From DYTH01 sp964552725 (GTDB taxonomy: Bacteria > Desulfobacterota > Syntrophia > Syntrophales > UBA5619), in NCBI GenBank assembly GCA_964552725.1, contig CAZKHU010000037.1, forward strand, positions 1 to 24,518: a DNA stretch of 24,518 nucleotides, read 5' to 3'. Shown in pieces: positions 14,575 through 22,894 of this stretch. The position numbers were made by a program, and so were the translations under genes. Positions within the stretch are counted from its first letter, which is position 1; every line of letters begins with the position of its first letter. The notes beneath the pieces were generated by a model. The model saw only the letters and a list, made by a program, of their open reading frames with translations. It was not told where the DNA came from and did no database searches.

Positions 14575-17500
14575 GGCGTTATCGCATTGAGCTCCACCCG
14601 GCTCGCGGGGGCGTCGTTTTTCGCGGGAGGTTTGAGGATGTCGTCTGTCTTCTGGAAGATCCGCTCGGCAGGAATCTTGCCCCGGTCGATCAGAAAGCGC
14701 AGCACAGCGGCAGCCCGCTCATGCGCTAAATTTTCCAATTCTTCCTTTTCGACCCTGGTATGGGCGAGGATAAGTTTGAGCATTTCGGCATCCGGCAAGT
14801 TGATTTCCTGCCCCAGCGCATTGCGGGGTTTGGGGAACTTTTCCTTTGCGTAGACCGCCTTCAGGTATGTGGCGTATTCCTCCGCGGAAAGCGGAATCTC
14901 CACCGCGTTCTCTTCGGGAGCGGCCTGTTTTTCTCTGGCCAGCGCAAGGACTTTTTCCCGCTTCAACTTGCGGTTGAGCAATTCGTTGCGATAGCCTTCG
15001 GCATCCTTCGCCTGGTCCACATAGGCCGAAAGCGATATTTTGAGCGCCGGGCGTTCGCTCAGCCCCTTGGCGAGGGATTCGAGCTTCTGCTCTTCCGCCG
15101 GCTGCAGCAGCGGGCTCCCGGGGGCGAATACGACCGCACTGAGGTCGTCGCCTCCGCCGAACAGGGACGACAGCAGCGAAAAGGGGGCGGTTACCGCCTT
15201 GACAAGCAGGTTTTTGAGGACCTGGATGACGATGCCCCAGATGTTGAATCGGGGATCGTCGATTTGCCCCATAACCGGGACGTCCAGATGAATTTCTCCA
15301 TGCCGGTCTTTGAGAAGGGCGAGTCCAAGCTTGACGGGCAGACTCGTGGCCTTGTCGCTTTTCACCTGGTCGCCGAAGGTGAACTGATCGACCATGATCT
15401 TGTTTTCGGAGAGGAGCTTTTTGTTTTCGATATGGTATTTCAGGTCGAGGAAGAGCTTGCCCTGTTTGAGAATATATCCCAGATAGGTTTCGGAGTAGGG
15501 ACTCATCGGCGACAGGTCGATGTCCGTGAACGAGAGTTTGAGGTCAACGAAGAGATCATTCCGCAGCGGGTTGATCTTGCCGGTGATCTTCATCGGCGAA
15601 CGGTTCTCCAGGTTGCCGCGCAGATCAACGTCGGCCAGAAGCGATGCCTCCGACGAAAGGCCGCTGATCCGTCCGCCGAGGTTGTAAAAGGTCGTGTCGA
15701 AATTGTTGGAAAGGTGCTTGTCGGTAAACGCGATGGTCCCGTCCAGGATCGTGACATTGCCGATACGTATCTCAGGCGGTTCCCGGCGGCCATCTCCGGC
15801 GGCGGAGTCGGGCGCCGTCGCCGGGGCGGTCCTGGGGGCGGCAGCAGGCAGGACGCTTGCAGCGGATTTTTCCGTTTTGTGCTCCTTATCTTCTTGCAGG
15901 ATCAGGTTCTGCAAATTCAGCTTCCCGTCTTCACGGACGATGATGCGGGAATAGACTCCATTGAGCGAGACCTCTCCGATGGCCAGGCGAAGCGGGTTGA
16001 TATCCCCATCGATATTCTCGAACTGCAGCCGCTGCCACTTCAGCAGATCTTCCTCTTCGACGGTATCGACCGCATGAAAGGCGCTGAGGCCGGCTTTTCC
16101 CTTGAAGCTTCCCGCCATCGTTCCGTCTTTCAGGGCGACGTCCAGAATCATGGTCGTATCCAGCAGGCCGCCGAGAATCAGAAAGTTCAGGCCTTCCGGG
16201 TAGTAGGCCTCGAAATCGCGGACCGGCAGGCGCCCGATCCGCAGATTGCCCTGGTAATGGAACGGAGACACCGTCAGAGAGCCGTCGGCTTGGAGGGGCG
16301 CTTCTTTCCCGAAGAGCGAAGCAAAATGGAATTTGGCGGGCTGCGGCGCGGGGCCGCTCAGATCGGCAACCGAAAGCGTTGTATTGCGCAACGTGAAATG
16401 GGGTTTTTTCAGGCGGGTCAGATCGGCAAAGGCGATGTTGAGTCCGTCGATATCGAGCCGTTTGAGGCGATAGTCGAGAGGTGCGGCGGCCCGTTTCCCC
16501 ACAGCGCCCCGCTCTGCGGGCGCTGCGGCAGTCGCTCCCTTCCGGCTCTTTGTCTGAGGGAGCAGCAGCGATTGGGCGGAGAGCTTCCCGTCCGGTTCGA
16601 GGGAGAGCGAGACATTGCCCCGGGAGAGCTTCAACTGATCGATTTCTATGCGGCTATCCTTCTGACTGAAGCTCGCCCCGGTCAGCGCCAGACGCGCCAG
16701 CTCCAGCCCCTCCCGGTTGCCGTACCGGACCGAGAAGTCCCTGACGACGAGGTTCCCCTTTTCGGCCGTCAGCCCGTTTTTCCCGCTGAAGGCGATCTCG
16801 CCCGACAGGTCGGCCACCCCCTGAAGCGGCGTCGTCAGATACTCGGCCAGATAGGGCCACCCTTTTTGCAGTTGGAGCCCGGTCAGTTCAACGGCGGCCT
16901 TTGCGGTCGGTTCCGTAAGGGTGAAACTGCCCTGGGAGGCCAGACGGGCCTGCCGGTCTATCAGCAGAGAGAGGGCGTATTGACCGGGGGTTTGTTCAGG
17001 GCGATTGCCGACGTTCTTCAGTGTCAGCCCGATCTCCTCCACGGCGGCCTGGAAGCCTTGCCGGGGGAATTCGTCGTGGAAATGAATCCGGCCGTCCCGG
17101 AGCGCCAGCGAGGCTATGGAAAAGGATGGCGGCGCGCCCTTTTCCGGCATGGCGCCCGCTTTCCCCGGCGCGGTTGCCCGTTCAGGGGGCTTGGGTCTGA
17201 GCAGGTCCGCGAACATCCACTCGCCTCGCCGGTTGCGGCTCAGGAACAGTTCCATCCCGGCAATGTTGACCGCTTCGATCTCGAACAGACCCGCGAAGGG
17301 TTCCAGGCGGGCCATCCTGACCTCCAGCGAGGGGAGTTTGAGCATTGGCTGTCCCTTCTGTCTTTTCAGTTCGAGGGTGTCGAGACGGGCGAGGCCGGCA
17401 ACGATGAGCTCGGGGCTGCGGTCGGCGGGTTGCCGGTAAAGGACCTTCGCGTCGATGGTCAATTTCCCGGAGGTCAGGCCGACGGGAGGCGCCTCCGGGA

Positions 17501-18200
17501 GATAGACCGCAAGCTCTGGCAGGCTGAACTTCTGAAGCGTGATATGAGCTGAACCTTCCATACCCTTGCGGAAGGGCTTGAGCCTGGCCGTGACGACGAG
17601 GGGCGCGCCGTTAACCAGGGCGGAGAGGCGGGGCGCAGCATCCCTGTCCGCGTCGGCCGGTCGGCTGCTGAGCCAGGGGAGGGCAATTTCCAGGTTATGG
17701 ATGCCGTGCTTGCGGCCGCCCGCGATGAGGCGGTCATCTATATCCAGCGAGCCGCCTGTCAATCGGAAATTATTAATGATAAAGGGGAAAATTCCTGCAG
17801 ATTCCGATTTTTCCCCTTTTCCCCGGCGCTCCGCGATTTCCGAGAAATTAAAGCGGTTCGCACCCGTCCGGATGATTCGAAGGGAGGGGGATTCAATGGA
17901 TACCCCGGAAAGTACAAGGGCGCGCCGGTAGAGAGACGACGGGCTTACCGAAACCCGCAGAGCGCCAATGGACAGGAAAGGTCCCCCGCCCTTCTCTTCA
18001 ACGGCAAATCCTTGCACAGAGGCCGTAAGGGTCAAAGGGTTCAGGGAGAATCTTTCGATCCGCACCTCCCGTCCCGTCGCCTCCCGCAGAAGCTCGACGG
18101 CCTTGTTTTTGACCAGAACCGGCAGAACGGTGGCCGTGAAGATCAATAAAGCGGCCAAGCCGCCGAGGGCGATCAGCGTGATTTTCTTCCACTTGGTCAT
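14571..18200 (-). CDS. AsmA-like DUF748 envelope protein
   Basis: Very large envelope protein, 1209 aa. One N-terminal membrane anchor (about residues 5-28) is followed by a long periplasmic region of repeated beta-rich segments of the AsmA/DUF748 kind: LDIDGLNIAFADLTRLKKP, EIRIGNVTILDGTIAFTD, and the DIDLSPMSPYSETYLGYILK block, which is highly typical of DUF748. Low-complexity Ala/Pro linkers fall near residues 365, 595 and 855. Distant relatives such as TamB and YhdP form hydrophobic grooves that move phospholipid toward the outer membrane; that function is only inferred here. The ATG at 18200 is preferred over 18212 because GGAGG then sits 5 nt upstream. It lies 77 nt after the DUF4197 gene and is probably cotranscribed. 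No part of the gene appears broken. Confidence 0.88.
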   Translation of the reverse strand: MTKWKKITLIALGGLAALLIFTATVLPVLVKNKAVELLREATGREVRIERFSLNPLTLTASVQGFAVEEKGGGPFLSIGALRVSVSPSSLYRRALVLSGVSIESPSLRIIRTGANRFNFSEIAERRGKGEKSESAGIFPFIINNFRLTGGSLDIDDRLIAGGRKHGIHNLEIALPWLSSRPADADRDAAPRLSALVNGAPLVVTARLKPFRKGMEGSAHITLQKFSLPELAVYLPEAPPVGLTSGKLTIDAKVLYRQPADRSPELIVAGLARLDTLELKRQKGQPMLKLPSLEVRMARLEPFAGLFEIEAVNIAGMELFLSRNRRGEWMFADLLRPKPPERATAPGKAGAMPEKGAPPSFSIASLALRDGRIHFHDEFPRQGFQAAVEEIGLTLKNVGNRPEQTPGQYALSLLIDRQARLASQGSFTLTEPTAKAAVELTGLQLQKGWPYLAEYLTTPLQGVADLSGEIAFSGKNGLTAEKGNLVVRDFSVRYGNREGLELARLALTGASFSQKDSRIEIDQLKLSRGNVSLSLEPDGKLSAQSLLLPQTKSRKGATAAAPAERGAVGKRAAAPLDYRLKRLDIDGLNIAFADLTRLKKPHFTLRNTTLSVADLSGPAPQPAKFHFASLFGKEAPLQADGSLTVSPFHYQGNLRIGRLPVRDFEAYYPEGLNFLILGGLLDTTMILDVALKDGTMAGSFKGKAGLSAFHAVDTVEEEDLLKWQRLQFENIDGDINPLRLAIGEVSLNGVYSRIIVREDGKLNLQNLILQEDKEHKTEKSAASVLPAAAPRTAPATAPDSAAGDGRREPPEIRIGNVTILDGTIAFTDKHLSNNFDTTFYNLGGRISGLSSEASLLADVDLRGNLENRSPMKITGKINPLRNDLFVDLKLSFTDIDLSPMSPYSETYLGYILKQGKLFLDLKYHIENKKLLSENKIMVDQFTFGDQVKSDKATSLPVKLGLALLKDRHGEIHLDVPVMGQIDDPRFNIWGIVIQVLKNLLVKAVTAPFSLLSSLFGGGDDLSAVVFAPGSPLLQPAEEQKLESLAKGLSERPALKISLSAYVDQAKDAEGYRNELLNRKLKREKVLALAREKQAAPEENAVEIPLSAEEYATYLKAVYAKEKFPKPRNALGQEINLPDAEMLKLILAHTRVEKEELENLAHERAAAVLRFLIDRGKIPAERIFQKTDDILKPPAKNDAPASRVELNAITP

Positions 18201-18277
18201 GCGCGCCTCCATGTTGGCTGCGAATGGTTTGCTCTTCTGCGCGGGCCCCTTCCCCGGGGGAAAGGGGCGGTAATTTC

Positions 18278-18868
18278 CTACTTGGCAAATACCTTCTTCA
18301 AGAGGTCAGTGGTCCGGGCAAGAGGATCGGTGCGGATTTTGGCCTCTTCCTCCGCGATCATCCGGAAGAGACCGTCCAGGGCTTTTTGGGTCACATACTG
18401 GTCGAGATCAACGTAGTCCGGTTTTACGAGCGAGAGTGCCGGGATCTTGCCGAGCATCGTCCGGTAGGCGCGGGTTACCCCCACCTGGTTCATGCTCGCC
18501 GCTACGGTTGGTTTGAACGCGTCGTAGAGTTGGGCGGTTGTTTTGGACTGGAAGTAATCGGTTGCGGCCCTGTTATTGCCTGCCAGGATAATCCTGATGG
18601 CATCGTTTCCGAAGTAGCCGTCGGGCCGGGAAACAAGGCCTACGGCATTTTTCGTCCCGAGGGAGAGGGATTCCCTGAGTCCGGAGACAATCGTCGGCTC
18701 ATCGAGTCCCTGAACTGTCGCGGAGCCTTGCGGCAGCTCAATGAGCTTCTGCAGTTTGGGGAGCCCCCGGTCGATTGCATCGCCGAGGAAATCCGCGGCG
18801 TGAGAGGACGACGAGGAAAAAACGAACCATAACAGAATCACAAGGGCGGCAGATAAGCCGGTTTTCAT
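18278..18868 (-). CDS. DUF4197 family exported protein
   Basis: Exported protein of unknown function, 196 aa. A Sec signal peptide (MKTGLSAALVILLWFVF, cleavage probably after SSSSHA near residue 24) precedes a helical domain. The C-terminal block DLDQYVTQKALDGLFRMIAE, then EEAKIRTDPLARTTDLLKKVF, is the diagnostic DUF4197 ending. The ATG at 18866-18868 has AAAGGAG 6 nt upstream. It is first in an apparent operon with the AsmA-like gene, so an envelope role is plausible but unproven. Confidence 0.88.
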   Translation of the reverse strand: MKTGLSAALVILLWFVFSSSSSHAADFLGDAIDRGLPKLQKLIELPQGSATVQGLDEPTIVSGLRESLSLGTKNAVGLVSRPDGYFGNDAIRIILAGNNRAATDYFQSKTTAQLYDAFKPTVAASMNQVGVTRAYRTMLGKIPALSLVKPDYVDLDQYVTQKALDGLFRMIAEEEAKIRTDPLARTTDLLKKVFAK

Positions 18869-18931
18869 GGAAACTCCTTTGATTAGTTGAAAGCAAAGTC
18901 AGAAAATTATCCATAAAAATTCACCGTCGGC

Positions 18932-18960
18932 ATTCTATTCAGAACGGTTCGGAAAATCAA
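18932..18960 (-). promoter_or_regulatory. DUF4197 promoter with operator-like palindrome in spacer
   Basis: On the minus strand TTGATT (18960-18955), a 17-nt spacer and TAGAAT (18937-18932). The spacer (18938-18954) is itself a dyad, TTCnGAACnGTTCnGAA, symmetrical at all but the three n positions. A repressor bound there would block the promoter. The divergent neighbour is uvrB, so a LexA-type site is one possibility. Confidence 0.6.
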
Positions 18961-19073
18961 GCAATATGCGTTCACAATATGCCTCCGCCAAAATTCACCG
19001 CCTGATTTGGCTGAACCGCTTTTTCTTGCGATTCCGCATGAACTGTGACAGGATGCGCCGCCGGGGAGGAGGG

Positions 19074-21077
19074 ATGGAGAGGTTTAAGCTTGTCAGCGAA
19101 TTCAGGCCGCAGGGGGACCAGCCGCAGGCGATTGCCGGGCTTGTCGCCGGTTTGGAGAGGGGCGCCCCCCACCAGGTTCTGCTCGGCGTCACCGGTTCCG
19201 GCAAGACGTTCACGATGGCCAATGTTATCGCCGAGGTGAATCGCCCCGCCCTGGTTATCGCCCACAACAAGACCCTTGCCGCCCAGCTTTACGGCGAGTT
19301 CAAGTCGCTCTTCCCGGAAAACGCCGTCGGCTATTTCGTCAGTTATTACGACTACTACCAGCCTGAGGCCTATATTCCCAGCACGGACACCTACATCGAG
19401 AAGGACTCGGCGATCAATGACGAGATCGACAAGCTCCGGCATGCGGCGACGCACATCCTGCTGGAGCGGCGGGATGTCATCATTGTCGCCAGCGTCTCCT
19501 GCATCTATGGCATCGGTTCCCCCGAGGCGTATCAGGGGATGCTTTTGATGATCGAAGAGGGGATGGAAGCAGGGCGCGACGAGCTGCTCGCCCGCCTTGT
19601 CGAGATACAGTATGAACGCAACGATATCGATTTCCACCGCGGATGCTTCCGCGTCCGGGGAGACAGCGTCGAAATTTTCCCTCCGTACGAAGAGGACAGG
19701 GCGATCCGCGTCGAGTTTTTTGGCGACACGGTCGAGGCGCTTTCGCTCGTCGATCCGTTGCGGGGTCGAAAGCTGGGAAGATTGCGGCGGATCGCCGTTT
19801 ATCCGGGCAGCCACTATGTGACGACGAAGGATAACCTGAAGCGGGCGATAACGGCGATTCGCGGGGAGCTGGGAGAGAGACTTCCGGAATTGAAGATGCA
19901 GGAGAAACTGCTCGAGGCGCAGCGCATCGAGCAGCGCACCGCCTTCGACATTGAAATGATGGAAGAAATGGGTTACTGCTCCGGAATAGAAAATTACTCC
20001 CGCCATCTGACGGGCCGCAAGCCCGGCCAGCCGCCGCCGACCCTGATGGAATATCTTCCGAAAGACGCACTGATTTTTATCGACGAGAGCCATGCGACGC
20101 TGCCGCAGCTCGTCGGGATGTACCGGGGCGACCGGGCGAGGAAGGAAACGCTGGTCAATTACGGGTTTCGCCTGCCCTCCGCTCTCGACAACCGGCCGCT
20201 GCGCTTTGAGGAATTCGAGACCTTCGCCAACCAGCGGATCTATGTTTCGGCAACGCCGGCCGTTTACGAGTTGGAGAAGTCCGGCGGGCAGTTAGTCGAG
20301 CAGATTATCCGGCCGACCGGCCTTATGGATCCGGAGATTGTCATCCGGCCGGTCACGGGTCAGGTGGACGACCTGCTGGGGGAAATCCGGGAACGCGCCG
20401 GACGCGGGGAAAGGGTGCTGGTCACGACGCTGACCAAACGGATGGCCGAGAACCTGACATCCTATTACGAAGGACTCGGCGTTCGCGTGAAGTACCTCCA
20501 CTCCGACATCCATACGCTGGAGCGGGTGGAGATTATCCGGGAGCTGCGGACCGGAGAGTTCGACTGCCTGATCGGGGTAAATCTGCTGCGCGAGGGGCTC
20601 GACATCCCGGAGGTTTCGCTTGTGGCGATTCTCGACGCCGACAAGGAGGGATTCCTCCGTTCGGAGCGCTCGCTGATGCAGACAAGCGGGCGGGCGGCCC
20701 GGAATGTCGCCGGGGTGGTTATCATGTATGCCGATGTGATAACCGCTTCGATCCGGAAATGTCTCGACGAAACGAAGCGGCGGCGGATTATTCAGGAAAG
20801 ATTCAACCGCGACCACGGAATTACCCCGGAAAGCATCAAGACGGATATCCGCCGGATCCTTGGTTCGGTTTACGAGGCGGATTACGCTACCGTTGAGACC
20901 GTCTCGGAAGAGGCGGCGGCCTACGGGTCGGAGAAGGAAATTTCCGTTGTAATACGCAAGCTGAAGGAAGAGATGAAAGCGGCGGCAAAAGAGCTGGAAT
21001 TTGAAAGGGCGGCGGCCCTGCGCGACCAGATTCGCGATTTGACGAAACTTATGCTGGAGATGGGTGGCGAAGGATAG
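19074..21077 (+). CDS. uvrB: Excinuclease ABC subunit B (UvrB)
   Basis: Damage-verifying helicase-like subunit of nucleotide excision repair, 667 aa (E. coli 673). Walker A GVTGSGKT is at residues 38-45, the damage-probing beta-hairpin begins YYDYYQPEAYIPSTDTYIEK at 91-110, the Walker B-like motif is FIDESHAT, motif VI is QTSGRAARN, and the C-terminal UVR motif (LEFERAAALRDQIRDL) binds UvrC. The start MERFKLVSEFRPQGDQP aligns with other UvrB N-termini. GGGGAGG lies 4 nt upstream, rather close. In-frame ATGs at 19053 and further up are less likely. No clear promoter was found, but the operator-like dyad at 18938-18954 is about 120 nt upstream. Confidence 0.96.
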   Translation: MERFKLVSEFRPQGDQPQAIAGLVAGLERGAPHQVLLGVTGSGKTFTMANVIAEVNRPALVIAHNKTLAAQLYGEFKSLFPENAVGYFVSYYDYYQPEAYIPSTDTYIEKDSAINDEIDKLRHAATHILLERRDVIIVASVSCIYGIGSPEAYQGMLLMIEEGMEAGRDELLARLVEIQYERNDIDFHRGCFRVRGDSVEIFPPYEEDRAIRVEFFGDTVEALSLVDPLRGRKLGRLRRIAVYPGSHYVTTKDNLKRAITAIRGELGERLPELKMQEKLLEAQRIEQRTAFDIEMMEEMGYCSGIENYSRHLTGRKPGQPPPTLMEYLPKDALIFIDESHATLPQLVGMYRGDRARKETLVNYGFRLPSALDNRPLRFEEFETFANQRIYVSATPAVYELEKSGGQLVEQIIRPTGLMDPEIVIRPVTGQVDDLLGEIRERAGRGERVLVTTLTKRMAENLTSYYEGLGVRVKYLHSDIHTLERVEIIRELRTGEFDCLIGVNLLREGLDIPEVSLVAILDADKEGFLRSERSLMQTSGRAARNVAGVVIMYADVITASIRKCLDETKRRRIIQERFNRDHGITPESIKTDIRRILGSVYEADYATVETVSEEAAAYGSEKEISVVIRKLKEEMKAAAKELEFERAAALRDQIRDLTKLMLEMGGEG

Positions 21078-21149
21078 CCGGAATAATTGTTGACGCACCG
21101 CCTTGCACGGTTGAAGGGCGGCGAGACTTGAAGGACGGGATTGGAAAAA

Positions 21150-21740
21150 ATGGAAGATATTGCCGATAAAAAAGAGCTGCGCAAAAGGATCCTTAAAATC
21201 AGAAACGCGATGCCGTCCGAGGAGAGGGCGGCGAAGAGCGCCACGATAATCAGCATGCTTACGGAATTGGACGATATCCGCAGGGCGGCCACCATCATGG
21301 TTTTTCTGAATTTCGGCAGCGAGGTTCAGACCGACGGGCTGATTTCCTGGGGATGGGAGATGGGAAAGCGGATTGTAGCGCCGCTCTGCCGTCCGGAAGA
21401 CCGCACAATGGCGCCGTGTGTAATAAATGATTTCAGCGATCTGGAAACAGGTCATTACGGAATCCGTGAGCCGATAGCGGCGGAAGCGACCGTCGCCCCC
21501 TGCGGAGAGATCGATGTGGTACTCATCCCCGCGGTTGCCTTTGACCGCCAGGGGAGGAGAGTCGGTTACGGCGGCGGTTACTACGATCGTTTTCTGCCGC
21601 TTGTTCCCCGCGCCGCGCGGATCGGCGTGGTTTTCTCCTGCCAGATTGTTCCGGAGGTCCATGCCGATTTGCATGACATCTCCGCGCAGATGATTGTAAC
21701 GGAGGCAGGGATTATTGTTCCCGCGATCGCTGTTTCGTAG
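21150..21740 (+). CDS. 5-formyltetrahydrofolate cyclo-ligase
   Basis: Converts 5-formyl-THF to 5,10-methenyl-THF with ATP, returning folate to one-carbon metabolism, 196 aa. The family hallmarks are present: the basic N-terminal helix (DKKELRKRILKIRNAM), IDVVLIPAVAFD, and the nucleotide-binding GYGGGYYDRF followed by LVPRAARIGVVF. An ATG at 21150 is chosen; a TTG at 21141 with AAGGA 5 nt upstream is an almost equal alternative that adds three residues. It lies 72 nt after uvrB on the same strand, possibly cotranscribed. Confidence 0.92.
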   Translation: MEDIADKKELRKRILKIRNAMPSEERAAKSATIISMLTELDDIRRAATIMVFLNFGSEVQTDGLISWGWEMGKRIVAPLCRPEDRTMAPCVINDFSDLETGHYGIREPIAAEATVAPCGEIDVVLIPAVAFDRQGRRVGYGGGYYDRFLPLVPRAARIGVVFSCQIVPEVHADLHDISAQMIVTEAGIIVPAIAVS

Positions 21741-21751
21741 AAAGCCGCTGG

Positions 21752-21786
21752 CAGGAAATTCGGGATGAAGCCATATCCTGTTTTTT
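21752..21786 (+). terminator. Weak intrinsic terminator after the cyclo-ligase
   Basis: CAGGA (21752-21756) pairs with TCCTG (21776-21780), extended by two pairs across a mismatch, and is followed by six T (21781-21786). It is positioned 12 nt after the stop codon. Confidence 0.45.
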
Positions 21787-21800
21787 GATGCAAATATTTC

Positions 21801-21829
21801 TTGACAAGCAGTAACGGCCGCCCTAAACT
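21801..21829 (+). promoter_or_regulatory. Promoter of nfnAB
   Basis: A perfect TTGACA (21801-21806), a 17-nt spacer and TAAACT (21824-21829, 4 of 6). The leader to the nfnA start is about 190 nt, without a recognised gene or riboswitch. It contains GCGGGAATCCAG at 21996-22007, which resembles one end of a dispersed repeat. Confidence 0.55.
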
Positions 21830-22029
21830 CCCGCCGCTGAAGAGATGCCGGCTGCTGTGGTTTTCAAATCTCGAGTGGGAATGCATTGACCATCACAGGG
21901 AAGCAGGGATTGTTTTTGAGTAGGGACTCACCCGCGCGAAGCGAGACGTTGCTGCATCGGGTTGTCAAAGAGCGAATGTTGCAGGCGCTGCCGACGCGGG
22001 AATCCAGAAAATCGGGGAGGTAAGAACGC

Positions 22030-22869
22030 TTGTATAAGATTTTGCATATTGAGCAGTTGGTGCCCAGTATCCATCTTTTTAAGGTGGAGGCGCCGGAAGT
22101 GGCGAAAAAGGCGCAAGCCGGACAATTTGTGGTAGTGCGGCTTGATGAAACGGGCGAGCGGATTCCCCTCACTTTTGCTGATTGGGATGCGAAAGAGGGT
22201 ACTGTGACCATCATCTTTATGGAGGTGGGTACCACTACCCAGCGTCTGGCAAGAATGAGGGCCGGTGATTATATTGTCGATTTTGTTGGACCCCTGGGCG
22301 TGCCAACTCATGTCGAGAAATTCGGCACAGTGCTCTGCGTGGCGGGAGGGGTTGGCGTGGCGCCGATTGTGCCGATCGCCCGCGCTTTGAAGCAGGCCGG
22401 CAACAAGGTAATAACAATCATGGGGTCCCGGAGCAAGAACCTGCTTTTCTGGGAAGAGCGGCTGAAGAGTGCCAGCGACAAGCTGATAGTGACTACCGAT
22501 GACGGCTCCTATGGCCGCAAGGCACTGGTGACGGAGCCGCTGAAGGAAATCCTGGAGAGCGGAGAAAAGATTGACCGGATAATCGCCATAGGCCCCAGCA
22601 TAATGATGAAGTTCTGTGCGGCGACGAGCAAGCCTTTCGGCGTTAAAACCATTGTCAGCCTGAATCCGATAATGGTTGACGGCACCGGCATGTGCGGCTG
22701 TTGTCGGGTGGCAGTGGGAGGCGTTACCAAATTTGCCTGTGTGGAAGGTCCTGATTTTGACGGGCACCAGGTGGACTGGAATCTGCTGGCGGCGCGCCAG
22801 CGCGCTTACACGGCAGAGGAGAAACAGTCTCTGGAGCAGTGGCGCTGTCAGTGTGGCAAACAGAAATAA
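22030..22869 (+). CDS. nfnA: NfnA, small subunit of NADH-dependent ferredoxin:NADP oxidoreductase
   Basis: Small, FAD- and NAD(H)-binding subunit of the electron-bifurcating Nfn transhydrogenase, 279 aa. The ferredoxin-NADP reductase fold shows the FAD motif RIPLTFAD (44-51) and the nucleotide loop AGGVGVAP (105-112). The [2Fe-2S] site carries the Nfn-specific Asp plus three Cys pattern: D217, C222, C225 and C237 in VDGTGMCGCCRV and FACVEGP. An extra C224 and a C-terminal CQC are present. Translation most likely starts at TTG (22030) with GGGGAGG about 9 nt upstream. nfnB follows after 25 nt. Such proteins are sometimes named sulfide dehydrogenase subunit or PyrK-like. Confidence 0.92.
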   Translation: MYKILHIEQLVPSIHLFKVEAPEVAKKAQAGQFVVVRLDETGERIPLTFADWDAKEGTVTIIFMEVGTTTQRLARMRAGDYIVDFVGPLGVPTHVEKFGTVLCVAGGVGVAPIVPIARALKQAGNKVITIMGSRSKNLLFWEERLKSASDKLIVTTDDGSYGRKALVTEPLKEILESGEKIDRIIAIGPSIMMKFCAATSKPFGVKTIVSLNPIMVDGTGMCGCCRVAVGGVTKFACVEGPDFDGHQVDWNLLAARQRAYTAEEKQSLEQWRCQCGKQK

Positions 22870-22894
22870 GCTGATTGGAGATAGAGGGAGCATT

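Noticed and set aside
14760..17552. A 930-codon open frame on the plus strand
   Set aside because: It is wholly antisense to the AsmA-like gene. Its translation has no domain or signal peptide, is rich in Arg, Gln and Gly as expected of a GC-rich shadow frame, and lacks a good ribosome binding site.
18245..18268. GC-rich hairpin between the DUF4197 and AsmA-like genes
   Set aside because: The stem (GCCCCTT / AAGGGGC) is real, but there is no U-tract, and the two genes look cotranscribed. It may slow polymerase but is not a supportable terminator.
18966..19073. N-terminal extension of UvrB
   Set aside because: UvrB proteins begin close to the FKL...RPxGDQP segment. The 36 upstream residues are Arg-rich and not family-like.
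20292..21674. A 460-codon open frame on the minus strand
   Set aside because: It crosses the antisense of both uvrB and the cyclo-ligase genes and has no family motif; codon-bias shadow.
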